Position numbers and translations under genes: made by a program
Notes under the pieces: model-generated
Database searches by the model: none
Seen by the model: the letters and a program-made list of their open reading frames with translations, nothing else
Told to the model about the DNA's origin: nothing
Shown: piece by piece, positions 9,814 through 18,873 of the stretch
Numbering within the stretch: position 1 is the stretch's first letter
Layout of the letters: each line of letters opens with the position of its first letter
NCBI RefSeq assembly: GCF_003991975.1
Contig: NZ_CP029822.1
Span: 992,001-1,056,000 of the forward strand
Direction of reading: 5' to 3'
DNA: 64,000 nt
DNA from: Entomomonas moraniae
GTDB lineage: Bacteria > Pseudomonadota > Gammaproteobacteria > Pseudomonadales > Pseudomonadaceae

Positions 9814-10926
9814 TTATAAACGGCTTTTTAACAAGCACACTTCACCTTTCATCAATAGACGAGCTGTTCTTAGTAATGCTGCACCTATCACTTCACTTTG
9901 TCCTTTGTCATTTAGCTTTACTGTTAATTCAACTGTAAACTCACCGCTAGGATGCTCAATAGATAACTGGTAGACTCCTGCTTGTTGCTCTTTATGATAA
10001 AACTCACTTGCAACGCTACCTTCTAATACACAAGCAGTGGCAATAGTGACTGCTGCTAAAACCCCAATAGCCTCGTGGCAAACGTGAGGAATAAAACAAC
10101 GAGTATTCACTGCACCACCTTTTGATGGTTCAGAAATCAGACACATTTTTGGGTAGTTTTTTTGTCTAACATCACCTAACCCCATCTTTTCAGAAGCCAC
10201 TATACGCAGTGCTTCAATCTTATCTTTTAAGGCTTGATTATTATTTAATTCATCGACACTTTCTTGACCTGTACATCCTAAATCACTGGCACGAATAAGC
10301 ACCATAGGCATCCCGTTATCAATACAAGTTACTTCAAGCGTGCCAACATTAGGAATGTCAAAACTATCCGATAAATTTCCAGTAGGCAATAAACCACTAC
10401 AAACGGAACCTGCCGTATCCAAAAAACTGATTTTAATAGGAGCACCACTCCCCGGTACGCCATCAATCTTGGCATTACCTTCATAAGTAATTTCACCTTG
10501 TGGCGTCTGTACGGTAATATCGCTGATCATTCCGGTGTTTTCTGTTAATACACGGACTGTAGTTTCATCTTTCATTGCTTTAATCAAGCCTGTTTCTAAA
10601 GCAAATGGTACAACTGCCGCTAACATATTTCCGCAGTTAGGGGTGGTGTCAACCGTATCTTTTTCTGGTTGTAATTGTGCAAATAAAAAGGATAGCTCCA
10701 CACCTTGCTCATGGTTTTCACAACGTGAAACAATCCCCACTTTGGTGGTTAAAGAATGTGCACCACCCACACCATCTATTTGTCGTTTATCTGGTGAGCC
10801 AACAGTAGCTAATAAGAGTCGATTACGCTGTTCAATATCTATAGGTAAGTCAGCCTTATTAAAAAAAGGCCCTTTTGATGTTCCTCCGCGCATTAGGCAG
10901 CACGGTATCATTACTTGTTTCATCAT
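9814..10926 (-). CDS. galD: 4-oxalomesaconate tautomerase (PrpF family)
   Basis: A 370-residue PrpF-family isomerase that interconverts the keto and enol forms of 4-oxalomesaconate between LigI and LigJ. The N-terminus MIPCCLMRGGTSKGPFF and the block TTPNCGNMLAAVVPFALE near residue 94 carry the paired-cysteine region of the family. The ATG pair at 10926/10923 is preferred to the long in-frame extension to 11001, which runs through the AT-rich promoter gap and would read as an unrelated hydrophobic leader. It is the first gene of the lig operon and diverges from the LysR gene. Confidence 0.92.
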   Translation of the reverse strand: MMKQVMIPCCLMRGGTSKGPFFNKADLPIDIEQRNRLLLATVGSPDKRQIDGVGGAHSLTTKVGIVSRCENHEQGVELSFLFAQLQPEKDTVDTTPNCGNMLAAVVPFALETGLIKAMKDETTVRVLTENTGMISDITVQTPQGEITYEGNAKIDGVPGSGAPIKISFLDTAGSVCSGLLPTGNLSDSFDIPNVGTLEVTCIDNGMPMVLIRASDLGCTGQESVDELNNNQALKDKIEALRIVASEKMGLGDVRQKNYPKMCLISEPSKGGAVNTRCFIPHVCHEAIGVLAAVTIATACVLEGSVASEFYHKEQQAGVYQLSIEHPSGEFTVELTVKLNDKGQSEVIGAALLRTARLLMKGEVCLLKSRL

Positions 10927-11000
10927 TACTCTATCTCTTATTGTTATATTAGTAATGATTATCCTAAATAATTCATGTATTATAATAAATATGCAAAACA

Positions 11001-11016
11001 AACTACTAGATATAAC
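11001..11016. promoter_or_regulatory. Candidate LysR-type operator (copy 3), galD/LysR divergent gap
   Basis: AACTACTAGATATAAC matches the copy at 852-867 in 13 of 16 positions, including AGATATAAC. It lies in the 146-base gap between galD and the LysR gene, about 75 bases before galD and 57 before the regulator. That is the usual place for autoregulation plus activation of the target operon. Confidence 0.5.
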
Positions 11017-11072
11017 AATATTGCATAACTAAAATAAAAATGATGTATTACTCCCCTAACGGCAGGTGCATA

Positions 11073-11978
11073 ATGAATAAAGAATTAGCATTTGAATTAA
11101 AACAACTCAAGTATTTTATCCATATCGCTGAATTTGGTAGTTTTACCAAAGCCGCTGACCATTTAGATATAGCACAACCGATGCTAAGTCGGCAAATCCG
11201 TCGGCTAGAAGTCGATTTACGTCAAAATTTACTGGTACGCAATGGTCGTGGCGTTACCTTAACCGATTCGGGGAAAAAACTACTTGAACACGCTTATGGC
11301 ATTATGCACCAAGTTGAACGCGCCTATGAGGAGCTAACTAACGGGCAACTCTCAGGAAAAGTGGTTATTGGCCTTCCCCCCACATTAGCAAAGCTGCTTG
11401 CAGTCCCTATCACTAAAGAGTTTAAACACCTATTACCTGATGCGAACTTAATTATTATTGAGGCAATGTCTTCAGCGATTGAAGAAGGAATTATTACGGG
11501 AAAAATCGATATTGGGTTACTCCATAGCAGTAACTTTTCGCTTGATCTAGAGATCAGCAGCTTAGGTAGTGAAAACTTATGCTTGATTGCTCCAAAAGAT
11601 GATCCTATTATTAATCAGCAATCATTCACTCTTGCAGAAGTAACCAAATTTTCGCTAATTGTACCAAGCTTACCCAATGCCTATCGCTTACTACTCGAAA
11701 CCAAAATGGCCAATATTGGCTTAAAACCCAATATTATTTTAGAAATGAATAGTGTGAGCACTATTCTAGAACTTGTCTATGAAAAAATGGGTTATGCTAT
11801 TTTATCGCCACGTACTATTGAACTGATAATGCATAAAGACTCGCTAACTGCTTACCCTATTGGCTCGCCAGAACTCACTAATAAATTATTTTTAGGGGTG
11901 TCTAACAAACGAATCATGACGCAAACACAAAAACAAATGAAAGAAGTCATCGAAACGATCTGCAAAAAAATGTATTAA
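11073..11978 (+). CDS. LysR-family regulator, probable activator of the lig operon
   Basis: A 301-residue LysR regulator. The N-terminal winged helix-turn-helix spans about residues 1-62 (LKQLKYFIHIAEFGSFTKAA, then AQPMLSRQIRRLE), followed by the periplasmic-binding-protein-like co-inducer domain. The ATG at 11073 is chosen because AGG lies upstream and it begins just before the typical first helix; the ATG at 11040 has no ribosome site. It diverges from galD, which is the standard layout for a LysR gene and its target. The likely effector is an intermediate of the protocatechuate route, by analogy with other lig/gal activators. Effector and regulon are inferred. Confidence 0.85.
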   Translation: MNKELAFELKQLKYFIHIAEFGSFTKAADHLDIAQPMLSRQIRRLEVDLRQNLLVRNGRGVTLTDSGKKLLEHAYGIMHQVERAYEELTNGQLSGKVVIGLPPTLAKLLAVPITKEFKHLLPDANLIIIEAMSSAIEEGIITGKIDIGLLHSSNFSLDLEISSLGSENLCLIAPKDDPIINQQSFTLAEVTKFSLIVPSLPNAYRLLLETKMANIGLKPNIILEMNSVSTILELVYEKMGYAILSPRTIELIMHKDSLTAYPIGSPELTNKLFLGVSNKRIMTQTQKQMKEVIETICKKMY

Positions 11979-11984
11979 AAATTT

Positions 11985-12007
11985 AAGCCCAACAATACAT
12001 TGGGCTT
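11985..12007. terminator. Bidirectional terminator, LysR gene and OprD porin
   Basis: AAGCCCAA (11985-11992) pairs with TTGGGCTT (12000-12007) around a 7-base loop, flanked by A/T runs on both sides. It lies between the convergent stops at 11978 and 12017 and should serve both genes. Confidence 0.75.
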
Positions 12008-12016
12008 GAATTTTAA

Positions 12017-13279
12017 TTAAAGAAAAGAGATAGGGTAATTCACAATAATTCGATGCTCATCAAAGCGTCCATTTTTATTCCAACTTTGTCTTAACGAACT
12101 ATAACGCCATTTAATAGATAAGTTTTTTAACTTACCCTCTGTAAAAAGATAAGCTAACTCAGATTCTCGAGCCCATTCTTTCCCATCCTCTGTTAAATTA
12201 TTTTTAACATCAGTTCCCTTAATATAACGAATCATCATCGTCAATCCGGGTACATTTAAGCCCGTGAAGTCATAATCATAACGCACTTGCCATGAACGCT
12301 CTTTAGGTTGATCAGCACTGGTCGTAAATGCATCATTAGCTAATGTTCCTCCACTTGTACCTGTGACGCGCATCCAAGCACTATCACCCGCTAAGTGTTG
12401 TAAACCTGCATAGAAAGTATGATGGTTATAATTAGCAGAAAATAAGCCATACAACGTTCTATTATCCAGATTGCCTGCTCGTTTACTACCATCTTCTTTA
12501 CCGATAAAGAATCCTGTATTAGCTTTTAATACCCAATCGCCTAAAGGTTGCTCATGTTTTAAACTAATAAGCCCTTGCTTATAAACATCTTTTAACTGCC
12601 CTCCCCATACACCTACTTGGGTTTTATTATCATTAAAATTGTATTCAACACCGCCAAAATTAAAACGATTTGAGCGCCCTATACTGCCTCGACCATTACT
12701 ATAAGCCATCTTCTCCATACTAGCATCTTGCCTAAGGCTAGTTTCACGCATTTGCCCACCATAGAATGACCAGTTCTTAAACTCCCTAGAGGTAATTTGA
12801 CCACCACGAAATGTTTGAGGTAGTGAACGGCCATCATCTGAGCGCAAAATTGGTAAGACAGGCATCCACTCACCTACCTTTAGCTCTGTTTTAGAGATTT
12901 TCATTTTACCCGCTACTCCTAACCGCCCATAGCTTTTTGCAGGGTCGCCATCATCATGAATGGGTAACATTTGTGTAGCACCTGCTCCCTTACCCGCGTC
13001 TAGTTTAAAAGAGGAAGTCCCTAAAACATCTAAACCAACGCCTACCGTTCCCTTAGTAAAACCAGACTGATAATCCAGTATAAAGTTTTGTGTCCACGCT
13101 GAGGATTTACTCTGGGTAGGATCGCTGCCTTTAAAGTCACGAGTAAAATAATAATTACGTACATTCACGCTGGCCTTAGAACCTTCTAAAAAACCTTCTT
13201 CCTGACTTTGTACAGGCATGGATAAACATAAACAGGCCAATGCATTGGTCGTTAAAAACCCATAATATTTTTTGCTCAT
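12017..13279 (-). CDS. OprD-family outer-membrane porin
   Basis: A 420-residue OprD-type 18-strand porin. A signal peptide occupies about the first 22 residues (MSKKYYGFLTTNALAC to MPVQS). The mature chain starts with the family pattern: KASVNVRNYYFTRDF and then FILDYQSGFTKGTVGVGLD. The C-terminus ends in an aromatic-rich strand, HRIIVNYPISFL. The ATG at 13279 has AGAGA upstream and begins a proper signal peptide; the longer frame to 13318 would bury it. Members of the OpdK/BenF branch take up benzoate-like acids, and its location beside the protocatechuate block suggests such a role. The porin class is secure; the substrate is inferred. Confidence 0.88.
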   Translation of the reverse strand: MSKKYYGFLTTNALACLCLSMPVQSQEEGFLEGSKASVNVRNYYFTRDFKGSDPTQSKSSAWTQNFILDYQSGFTKGTVGVGLDVLGTSSFKLDAGKGAGATQMLPIHDDGDPAKSYGRLGVAGKMKISKTELKVGEWMPVLPILRSDDGRSLPQTFRGGQITSREFKNWSFYGGQMRETSLRQDASMEKMAYSNGRGSIGRSNRFNFGGVEYNFNDNKTQVGVWGGQLKDVYKQGLISLKHEQPLGDWVLKANTGFFIGKEDGSKRAGNLDNRTLYGLFSANYNHHTFYAGLQHLAGDSAWMRVTGTSGGTLANDAFTTSADQPKERSWQVRYDYDFTGLNVPGLTMMIRYIKGTDVKNNLTEDGKEWARESELAYLFTEGKLKNLSIKWRYSSLRQSWNKNGRFDEHRIIVNYPISFL

Positions 13280-13562
13280 AATGCTTTCTCTATAACAACT
13301 TTTTATTTTTCTTATCAATTTATTATTTTTATAAAACCGATAAGTGCGTATTAATTAAAGAACCCTTAACACCAATTTTACTGCTCCTTGCCTCAGTATC
13401 CTAAGTAACTACTTATAAAGAATAAAGATATAAATATAAATAATAGATATATCAAATTATTATAACAATACTTACCAACACGATAAAAGATAAAAATATT
13501 ATTTAAACAATAAGATAAGAAAAAACTATAGTCGCTTTTTAACGTTATCCAAAATCCAGTAA
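13280..13562. other. AT-rich intergenic gap
   Basis: This stretch lies between the OprD start and the stop of the TIM-barrel gene. It must hold the porin promoter. A 65-codon frame (13393-13590) runs through it but overlaps the isomerase end and is very hydrophobic with AT-driven composition. No gene or strong hairpin is seen. Confidence 0.5.
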
Positions 13563-14378
13563 TTAACCCAAAAAATGTGTCTTTAACCATTTTTTACTTG
13601 CATGATTCAAACGGATTGCTCGTTCTAAAGCATTTTCATGACATCTATCTCGCTCAGGGATTTCAATGGATAACGCTATTTCTTTGGGTAACATTGCAAT
13701 AATCTCGGCTAAATTATTAATATACCCCTCTCCCGGTGCTTTACGTTGCCCACGCGCTTGACTTAATATTTCATCCATTCCAGTCACATCTTTTGTAGGC
13801 ACATCACATAACTGTGCATAACGAGGCATAGTGCCATTGTAGGCTTGCCAATCACTAACATCACTATGGGAGCGATGGAAATGCACACTGTCAACCAATA
13901 CACTTAAATTCTTATGATTAATAGTATTCACCAAGCTAACAGCATCCTTTAACGTTGCAACGGTTAACCATGGCATAAATTCAACATGGGGTAAAATACC
14001 ATATTGAGCGCTTAAATCAGCCAATCGACCTAAATTATCAATGAGGCGCGCCTCATTAGCATCATTAGCAGCCACCAGAGCACTTTTTGCACCTAACAGC
14101 TTGGCTGACTCAAAAATAGGTTCAAAACGCGCTATATCGACCTGATCTGTAATACGTAAAATTTCGATATCTTCAACCTTTACATCAACATCTTTTAAGC
14201 GAGCTAAGCACTCTCTACGCACAGGCGTATCTCCTGTAAAATCATAGGAAGGCTCTTGGGGAGTAGCAGGAATCAATCTTAACCCCACATAGTCAAAACC
14301 TGCTTGTTGTGCACAATCAATCATTTGAGGGGGCGTTAACTCTAAAACAGTTAATGCCGCTAGTGATAACTTATACAT
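13563..14378 (-). CDS. Sugar phosphate isomerase/epimerase-like TIM-barrel protein
   Basis: A 271-residue AP-endonuclease-2-type TIM barrel (the family of hydroxypyruvate isomerase, IolE and 3-dehydroshikimate dehydratase). Likely metal ligands are visible: Glu in PHVEFMPW near residue 133, Asp and His in VDSVHFHRS near 167, and Glu in LSIEIPERDR near 244. AGAGGAA precedes the ATG. It begins 20 bases after the iclR stop, so the two form one operon. An isomerase or epimerase would suit a multi-step alicyclic or sugar-acid route. A 3-dehydroshikimate dehydratase (QuiC/AsbF type) would link it to protocatechuate, but I cannot show this from motifs. Family likely; reaction unknown. Confidence 0.75.
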   Translation of the reverse strand: MYKLSLAALTVLELTPPQMIDCAQQAGFDYVGLRLIPATPQEPSYDFTGDTPVRRECLARLKDVDVKVEDIEILRITDQVDIARFEPIFESAKLLGAKSALVAANDANEARLIDNLGRLADLSAQYGILPHVEFMPWLTVATLKDAVSLVNTINHKNLSVLVDSVHFHRSHSDVSDWQAYNGTMPRYAQLCDVPTKDVTGMDEILSQARGQRKAPGEGYINNLAEIIAMLPKEIALSIEIPERDRCHENALERAIRLNHASKKWLKTHFLG

Positions 14379-14398
14379 TTTATTTTTCCTCTAGCCTA

Positions 14399-15193
14399 TT
14401 AGGTTACTTGATAGTTTTTGGGGAAACTAATTCCCACGGATAATGACGATAAAATATCTGTTATTTTTAATAGATCAGGCAGTAAGTTATCCATTTGCTT
14501 TTCGGTTAGCCGTACACTTGGCCCAGCAATACTAATTACCCCTACAGCTTGCCTATTATTTATTGGCAATACAGGTGCAGCCATCGCGGCAGTCCCCAAA
14601 CCCATGCTATTTTGAAAACGTGCGTGTTGTTGGTCACGTACCTCAGCAAGTTGCTGATAGAACAACTCAACATGAAAAGGACTCACTTTATCGCCACGTT
14701 GCTGAAAGCGTTTTTGTTGTTGCTGTACAATACCAAGCGCCTCGTCATCAGTCAGCGTTGATAACCATGCTAAACCTGATGCAGAGAAAGTTAGCTGTGC
14801 CTCATTCCCCATATCAGTATCAATCCGTAACGCATCTGTTGCCCCTTGAGCTTTTGCTACAAAAATCAAACGGCTACTATCAATTAAGCTCAATCGCACT
14901 AACTCACCACTGATCTGTGCTAATTCGTTTAATAATGGCTGTGCCACTTGAAAAATATTATCCACCGCTAAGCGCTGAAATCCTAGTTGAGTCATTTTTA
15001 AGGTCAGGCGGTAGTACTTAGTATCTTCATCTAGCTGAATATATTCATGCTCAGCTAAATCTGTTAATAAACGGTGTGTAGCACTCTTTGGCATAGCTAG
15101 TTGCTGGGCAATGTCAGTCAAAGCCATTCCCTGTGGTTGAGCAGCTAATAGTTCTAATAGAGACAATGTACGATTAATTAACTTTGTTGACAT
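14399..15193 (-). CDS. IclR-family transcriptional regulator
   Basis: A 264-residue IclR regulator. The N-terminal winged helix-turn-helix is at about residues 7-60 (LLAAQPQGMALTDIAQQLAMPKSATHRLLTDL shortened here), followed by the GAF-like effector domain with the typical block MAAPVLPINNRQAVGVISIAG near residue 205. It is co-transcribed with the TIM-barrel gene downstream. A palindrome TGGAA-N5-TTCCA lies 23 bases upstream of its start. The same palindrome stands between the two flavoprotein genes at 17060. Both agree with the known IclR half-site TGGAA/TTCCA, so autoregulation and control of the flavoproteins are likely. Confidence 0.88.
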   Translation of the reverse strand: MSTKLINRTLSLLELLAAQPQGMALTDIAQQLAMPKSATHRLLTDLAEHEYIQLDEDTKYYRLTLKMTQLGFQRLAVDNIFQVAQPLLNELAQISGELVRLSLIDSSRLIFVAKAQGATDALRIDTDMGNEAQLTFSASGLAWLSTLTDDEALGIVQQQQKRFQQRGDKVSPFHVELFYQQLAEVRDQQHARFQNSMGLGTAAMAAPVLPINNRQAVGVISIAGPSVRLTEKQMDNLLPDLLKITDILSSLSVGISFPKNYQVT

Positions 15194-15215
15194 AATAAGT
15201 TATACCTAATTAATT

Positions 15216-15230
15216 TGGAAAAATGTTCCA
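15216..15230. promoter_or_regulatory. IclR-type operator before iclR
   Basis: TGGAAAAATGTTCCA is an inverted repeat (TGGAA, 5-base spacer, TTCCA) at 23-37 bases before the iclR start. It matches the classical IclR site pattern and has one twin in the window, at 17060-17074. Confidence 0.7.
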
Positions 15231-15295
15231 CTTATAAACCATATCCTAAATTGTAACATAAGGTCGGTTGAACTAATCTTCGTTACTCATTGCAT

Positions 15296-17002
15296 TTAAC
15301 TGTTCTCTATTTTTTTATTAGCAATATGACAACCAGCTATATAGCCAAAAGTCATGGCTGGCCCAAGGTTTATACCTCCAGTAGGATAATATCCTCCCAT
15401 AATACTCGACATATCCGTACCTACGGCATAAAGACCTTGAATAGGTGTACCTGTTTTATGTAGAACGCGTGCTAACTCATCTGTTTTTAATCCTGCAAAT
15501 GTACCAAAACTCCCAGGCAATACTTTAATCGCATAAAAAGGGCCTTTATCAATCGGTGCGATAGAGGGGTTAGGCGTATGATTTGGATCACCCATTTTTT
15601 GGTTGTACGGTGTTGAACCTCGATTGAACAGAGGGTCTTTCCCATCATAAGCTGATTTATTGTACTCATCCAATGTTTGTCTTAATTGTGTAGGATCTAT
15701 ATTACAACTTTGCGCGAGCGCCTCAATGGTCTCTGCTTTTTTTAGATAACCATTTTCCTCCCACATTTTCGTCGAGAAAGGCGCTGGTTTTGTCATTCCA
15801 AATCCATAGCGACGTTGGCATTCATGACTACAAATAAGCCATGAGTAAACTTCCTCATCTTCGGGTGTTTCACGATCCATTGCAGAGGCATAATCATAAT
15901 AACCATCCCCTTCGTTTACAAAACGCTTACCATTTTTTAACACAGCTATAACGCCTGGTTTACCCCGATCGATAATATGAGGAAAGATACCCGTTGAACC
16001 ATCTTTATAAGGTACAACAGAAACAGGACACCAAGCAACAGCAGATGCTAAGTCAGTAGAGACTTCGGCTCCAATGACTTCTGCCATCTTTAATGTATCT
16101 CCCGTATTGGTGGATGGTGGAAGAGGCCAATGAGCAAAAGGATCTTTACTTAAATGCGGAACCATACTAGCACGCCTTTTTATATCGTATGAAAATCCAC
16201 CGGCAGCTAGGATTATTCCATTTTTTGCATGTATTATTTCTTCACCTGTTTCTGTTTTGACAATAGCGCCTGTTACTTTGTCATTTTCATGGATTAGCCT
16301 TTTTGCAGGCGTTGATGTTCGAATTTCAACACCAAGATCCTCAGCAGACTTGGCAAGTCTCGCAATTAAGGCTGAACCATTAGCAAAACGCATGGTTCGA
16401 CGATAAATTAGTAGATCTAAGAGATGTAATCCCAACCGTTTAGCGACATAAAGAGCTGAAGAAAATGAGCGTGTTGCTTTAAGAAAATGCCAAAGATCTT
16501 TTCCTGCCATTATAGGTAATCCTAGAAAGGAAGTTTCTCTCTTTGGTGAAAGCATTTTTTTGACCAACTTACCCATATGTCTGCCATGGTATGGAGCAGC
16601 AATGACAGAACGGCCACCTTCTGCTGCACCTGCTGTTTTACCATGTATATCAGCAATTTTATTACCGTCTTCGAATTGCAATGCCGTATGTTGTGCAAAA
16701 AAATCAACCATCGTCGGTGCAGTAGTAAGGAACATATCGATATGCTTATCTGAAAACTTATCTTTCAATTCATTTTTTAAAAAAAGACGTGGTTGATCAA
16801 TATCCTCAACAATACCGGCTTTGCGAGCAAGAGAATTGCGAGGAATCCACATCCAACCACCCGACCAACAGGTAGCACCTCCAAAAAGGTGTGACTTCTC
16901 AATAAGAACCACTTTTTGCCCATGCCATGCCGCAGTAACAGCAGCTGAAAAACCTGCCGCGCCCCCGCCAATAACGAGCACATCACAATAATTCTCTTTC
17001 AT
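15296..17002 (-). CDS. FAD-dependent dehydrogenase, KstD/fumarate-reductase-like (paralogue A)
   Basis: A 568-residue FAD_binding_2 flavoprotein. The dinucleotide motif GGGAAGFSAAVTAAWHG is at residues 12-28. A second FAD/substrate region YPTGGINLGPAMTFGYIAG lies near residue 540. 3-Ketosteroid delta-1-dehydrogenases carry YPGPG before the GPAMTF block; here the Tyr and the last Gly are kept (YPTGG). Enzymes of this group remove hydrogen next to a ring ketone. It diverges from paralogue B (17163) across a 160-base gap holding an IclR-type operator. No steroid genes are present, so a smaller alicyclic oxo-acid is a better guess. The fold is certain; substrate and direction are unknown. Confidence 0.82.
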   Translation of the reverse strand: MKENYCDVLVIGGGAAGFSAAVTAAWHGQKVVLIEKSHLFGGATCWSGGWMWIPRNSLARKAGIVEDIDQPRLFLKNELKDKFSDKHIDMFLTTAPTMVDFFAQHTALQFEDGNKIADIHGKTAGAAEGGRSVIAAPYHGRHMGKLVKKMLSPKRETSFLGLPIMAGKDLWHFLKATRSFSSALYVAKRLGLHLLDLLIYRRTMRFANGSALIARLAKSAEDLGVEIRTSTPAKRLIHENDKVTGAIVKTETGEEIIHAKNGIILAAGGFSYDIKRRASMVPHLSKDPFAHWPLPPSTNTGDTLKMAEVIGAEVSTDLASAVAWCPVSVVPYKDGSTGIFPHIIDRGKPGVIAVLKNGKRFVNEGDGYYDYASAMDRETPEDEEVYSWLICSHECQRRYGFGMTKPAPFSTKMWEENGYLKKAETIEALAQSCNIDPTQLRQTLDEYNKSAYDGKDPLFNRGSTPYNQKMGDPNHTPNPSIAPIDKGPFYAIKVLPGSFGTFAGLKTDELARVLHKTGTPIQGLYAVGTDMSSIMGGYYPTGGINLGPAMTFGYIAGCHIANKKIENS

Positions 17003-17059
17003 ACCTTACCTACTTTTATCATTTTTATTTAATTAAGGGTTGTATCATTTATATAAAAA

Positions 17060-17074
17060 TGGAATACTGTTCCA
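17060..17074. promoter_or_regulatory. IclR-type operator between the two flavoprotein genes
   Basis: TGGAATACTGTTCCA repeats the TGGAA-N5-TTCCA palindrome found before iclR. It lies 58 bases before paralogue A and 89 bases before paralogue B, so one site could control both divergent promoters. Confidence 0.7.
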
Positions 17075-17162
17075 ATAATTTCAGATTAACACAGTTAATC
17101 AAACGTTGCCAATAACAATAAATTTAATAGCAATCAAAATAAACATAAAAAATAGGTGAAAT

Positions 17163-18857
17163 ATGAGTACATGGGCAAACATTCAAATGAATGAAAATTA
17201 TGATGTGGTGGTTATTGGGGCGGGCGGCGCAGGAATGTCAGCAGCACTTTTGGCAGCTAAAAAAGGAGCTAAAGTATTATTAGTAGAACGTACTGAATAT
17301 GTGGGTGGAACAACAGCATTTTCAGCAGGTACTACATGGATTCCAGCGACACATCATGCAGCCAGTGTAGGGGCACAAGATGATACAAAAGAAGCAGCGA
17401 CAGCTTATTTGGAACGCGTTATTGGTAAAGATAATTTTAACCTCGCATTGATTGATGCCTTTCTAACCGCAGGGCCAAAAGCAGTAAAAGATATCGAAGA
17501 AGCTACTGCTGTCCGCTATCGTGCGAGACCTTTCCACCCCGACTATCAATCAGAAGAAAAAGATTCCACATTATGTGGGCGCGCATTAGAACCTCTTGCT
17601 TTTGATGGCCGTTTATTAAGGGATAAGTTTAAGTTAGTGCGCCCCCCTATTCCTGAATTTACAGTATTGGGGGGAATGATGGTAGACCGTGATGATGTGG
17701 GGCATTTACTCAATTTAACTAAATACTTCGCCTCTTTCAAACACTCACTAAAATTACTGTTACGTTATGGTATGGATCGCTTAAAGTATCCTCGTGGCAC
17801 TCGGTTAGTAATGGGGAATGCACTGATTGCTTCTTTACTCTATTCCCTTGAACAACGAAAAGTTCCAATATTACTCAATACTGAGATGTCTCACATTATT
17901 AAGGAAAATAATGAGATTATTGCTATTGAGCTGGTACATCAAGATGAGATTAAGCGAATTAATGTAAATAAAGCACTTATTTTAGCCTCAGGAGGTTTTA
18001 ATCGAAATATTGAACGTCGCAAGCGATTAGCTGAACATTCTGATATTTCTTGGTGTCCTGGTGCCCCAGGCCATACAGCTCAAGCACATAAAATTGCTGA
18101 AACTTTAGGTGCCGTCTATGGTAAAACACAAAATGCTACAAACTGCTTTTGGGCTCCTGTTTCTATTCGTCAACGTGAAGATGGTTCTCAAGCGGTATTT
18201 CCTCATTTTATTTTAGACCGTGGAAAACCAAGTATGATAACGCTTAACCAACGAGGAGAACGCTTTGTTAATGAGTCAACTTCTTATCATCGTTTTGGTT
18301 TAGCTCAACAGCAAATGGACTCTATCCCTAGCTACTTAATTACGGATAAAAATGGACTAGTTAAGTATGGTCTTGGGATGGTTCACCCCGGTGGTAAAAA
18401 CTTAGAACCTTTTTTAAAAGAGGGATATTTATTTAAAGGAGAAAGTATTGAGATTTTGGCTAAACAGCTTGGTATTGAACATACTAAAGCAACTAAGACT
18501 ATTCAACAATTTAATCAATATGTTGAAAAAGGGATTGATGAACAATTTGCCCGAGGCACTACCGATTATCAACGTGCCAATGGCGATCCAAGCCATAAGC
18601 CAAATCCAAACTTAGGAGCGTTGACTCAAGCACCATATTATGCGGTACGTCTATACCCTGGAGATATAGGAGCTTGTACAGGTTTCGCGACCAATGAATA
18701 TGCTCAAGTATTAAATAGTGAAAACCAATCGATCAATAAGCTTTATGCAATTGGCAATGATATGCACTCAATCATGGCAGGTACTTATCCTGGCCCTGGC
18801 ATTACTCTAGGTCCTGGACTTACTTTTGCTTGGATTGCAGTTAATCACGCAGTATAA
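17163..18857 (+). CDS. FAD-dependent dehydrogenase, KstD-like (paralogue B)
   Basis: A 564-residue relative of paralogue A. It has GAGGAGMSAALLAAKKGA near residues 19-36, then FSAGTTWIPATHH near 55, and ends with YPGPGITLGPGLTFAWIA, which keeps the Tyr-Pro-Gly-Pro-Gly element of ketosteroid delta-1-dehydrogenases (Tyr487 and Gly491 in the Rhodococcus enzyme). A Tyr in RPFHPDY near 122 may match the other catalytic tyrosine. AGGTG lies 6 bases before the ATG. Two different desaturases side by side suggest two sequential dehydrogenations, as needed to turn an oxo-cyclohexane acid into a phenol. That reading is inference; the family is well supported. Confidence 0.82.
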   Translation: MSTWANIQMNENYDVVVIGAGGAGMSAALLAAKKGAKVLLVERTEYVGGTTAFSAGTTWIPATHHAASVGAQDDTKEAATAYLERVIGKDNFNLALIDAFLTAGPKAVKDIEEATAVRYRARPFHPDYQSEEKDSTLCGRALEPLAFDGRLLRDKFKLVRPPIPEFTVLGGMMVDRDDVGHLLNLTKYFASFKHSLKLLLRYGMDRLKYPRGTRLVMGNALIASLLYSLEQRKVPILLNTEMSHIIKENNEIIAIELVHQDEIKRINVNKALILASGGFNRNIERRKRLAEHSDISWCPGAPGHTAQAHKIAETLGAVYGKTQNATNCFWAPVSIRQREDGSQAVFPHFILDRGKPSMITLNQRGERFVNESTSYHRFGLAQQQMDSIPSYLITDKNGLVKYGLGMVHPGGKNLEPFLKEGYLFKGESIEILAKQLGIEHTKATKTIQQFNQYVEKGIDEQFARGTTDYQRANGDPSHKPNPNLGALTQAPYYAVRLYPGDIGACTGFATNEYAQVLNSENQSINKLYAIGNDMHSIMAGTYPGPGITLGPGLTFAWIAVNHAV

Positions 18858-18873
18858 ATGAGAGATGGTGTAA

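Noticed and set aside
10535-11032. 165-codon frame opposite galD
   Set aside because: It is antisense to galD and its promoter gap, with no family features.
13393-13590. 65-codon minus-strand frame in the gap between the porin and the TIM-barrel gene
   Set aside because: It overlaps the end of the TIM-barrel gene in another frame and is Phe/Ile/Tyr-rich, as expected from AT-rich non-coding DNA. No ribosome site is seen.
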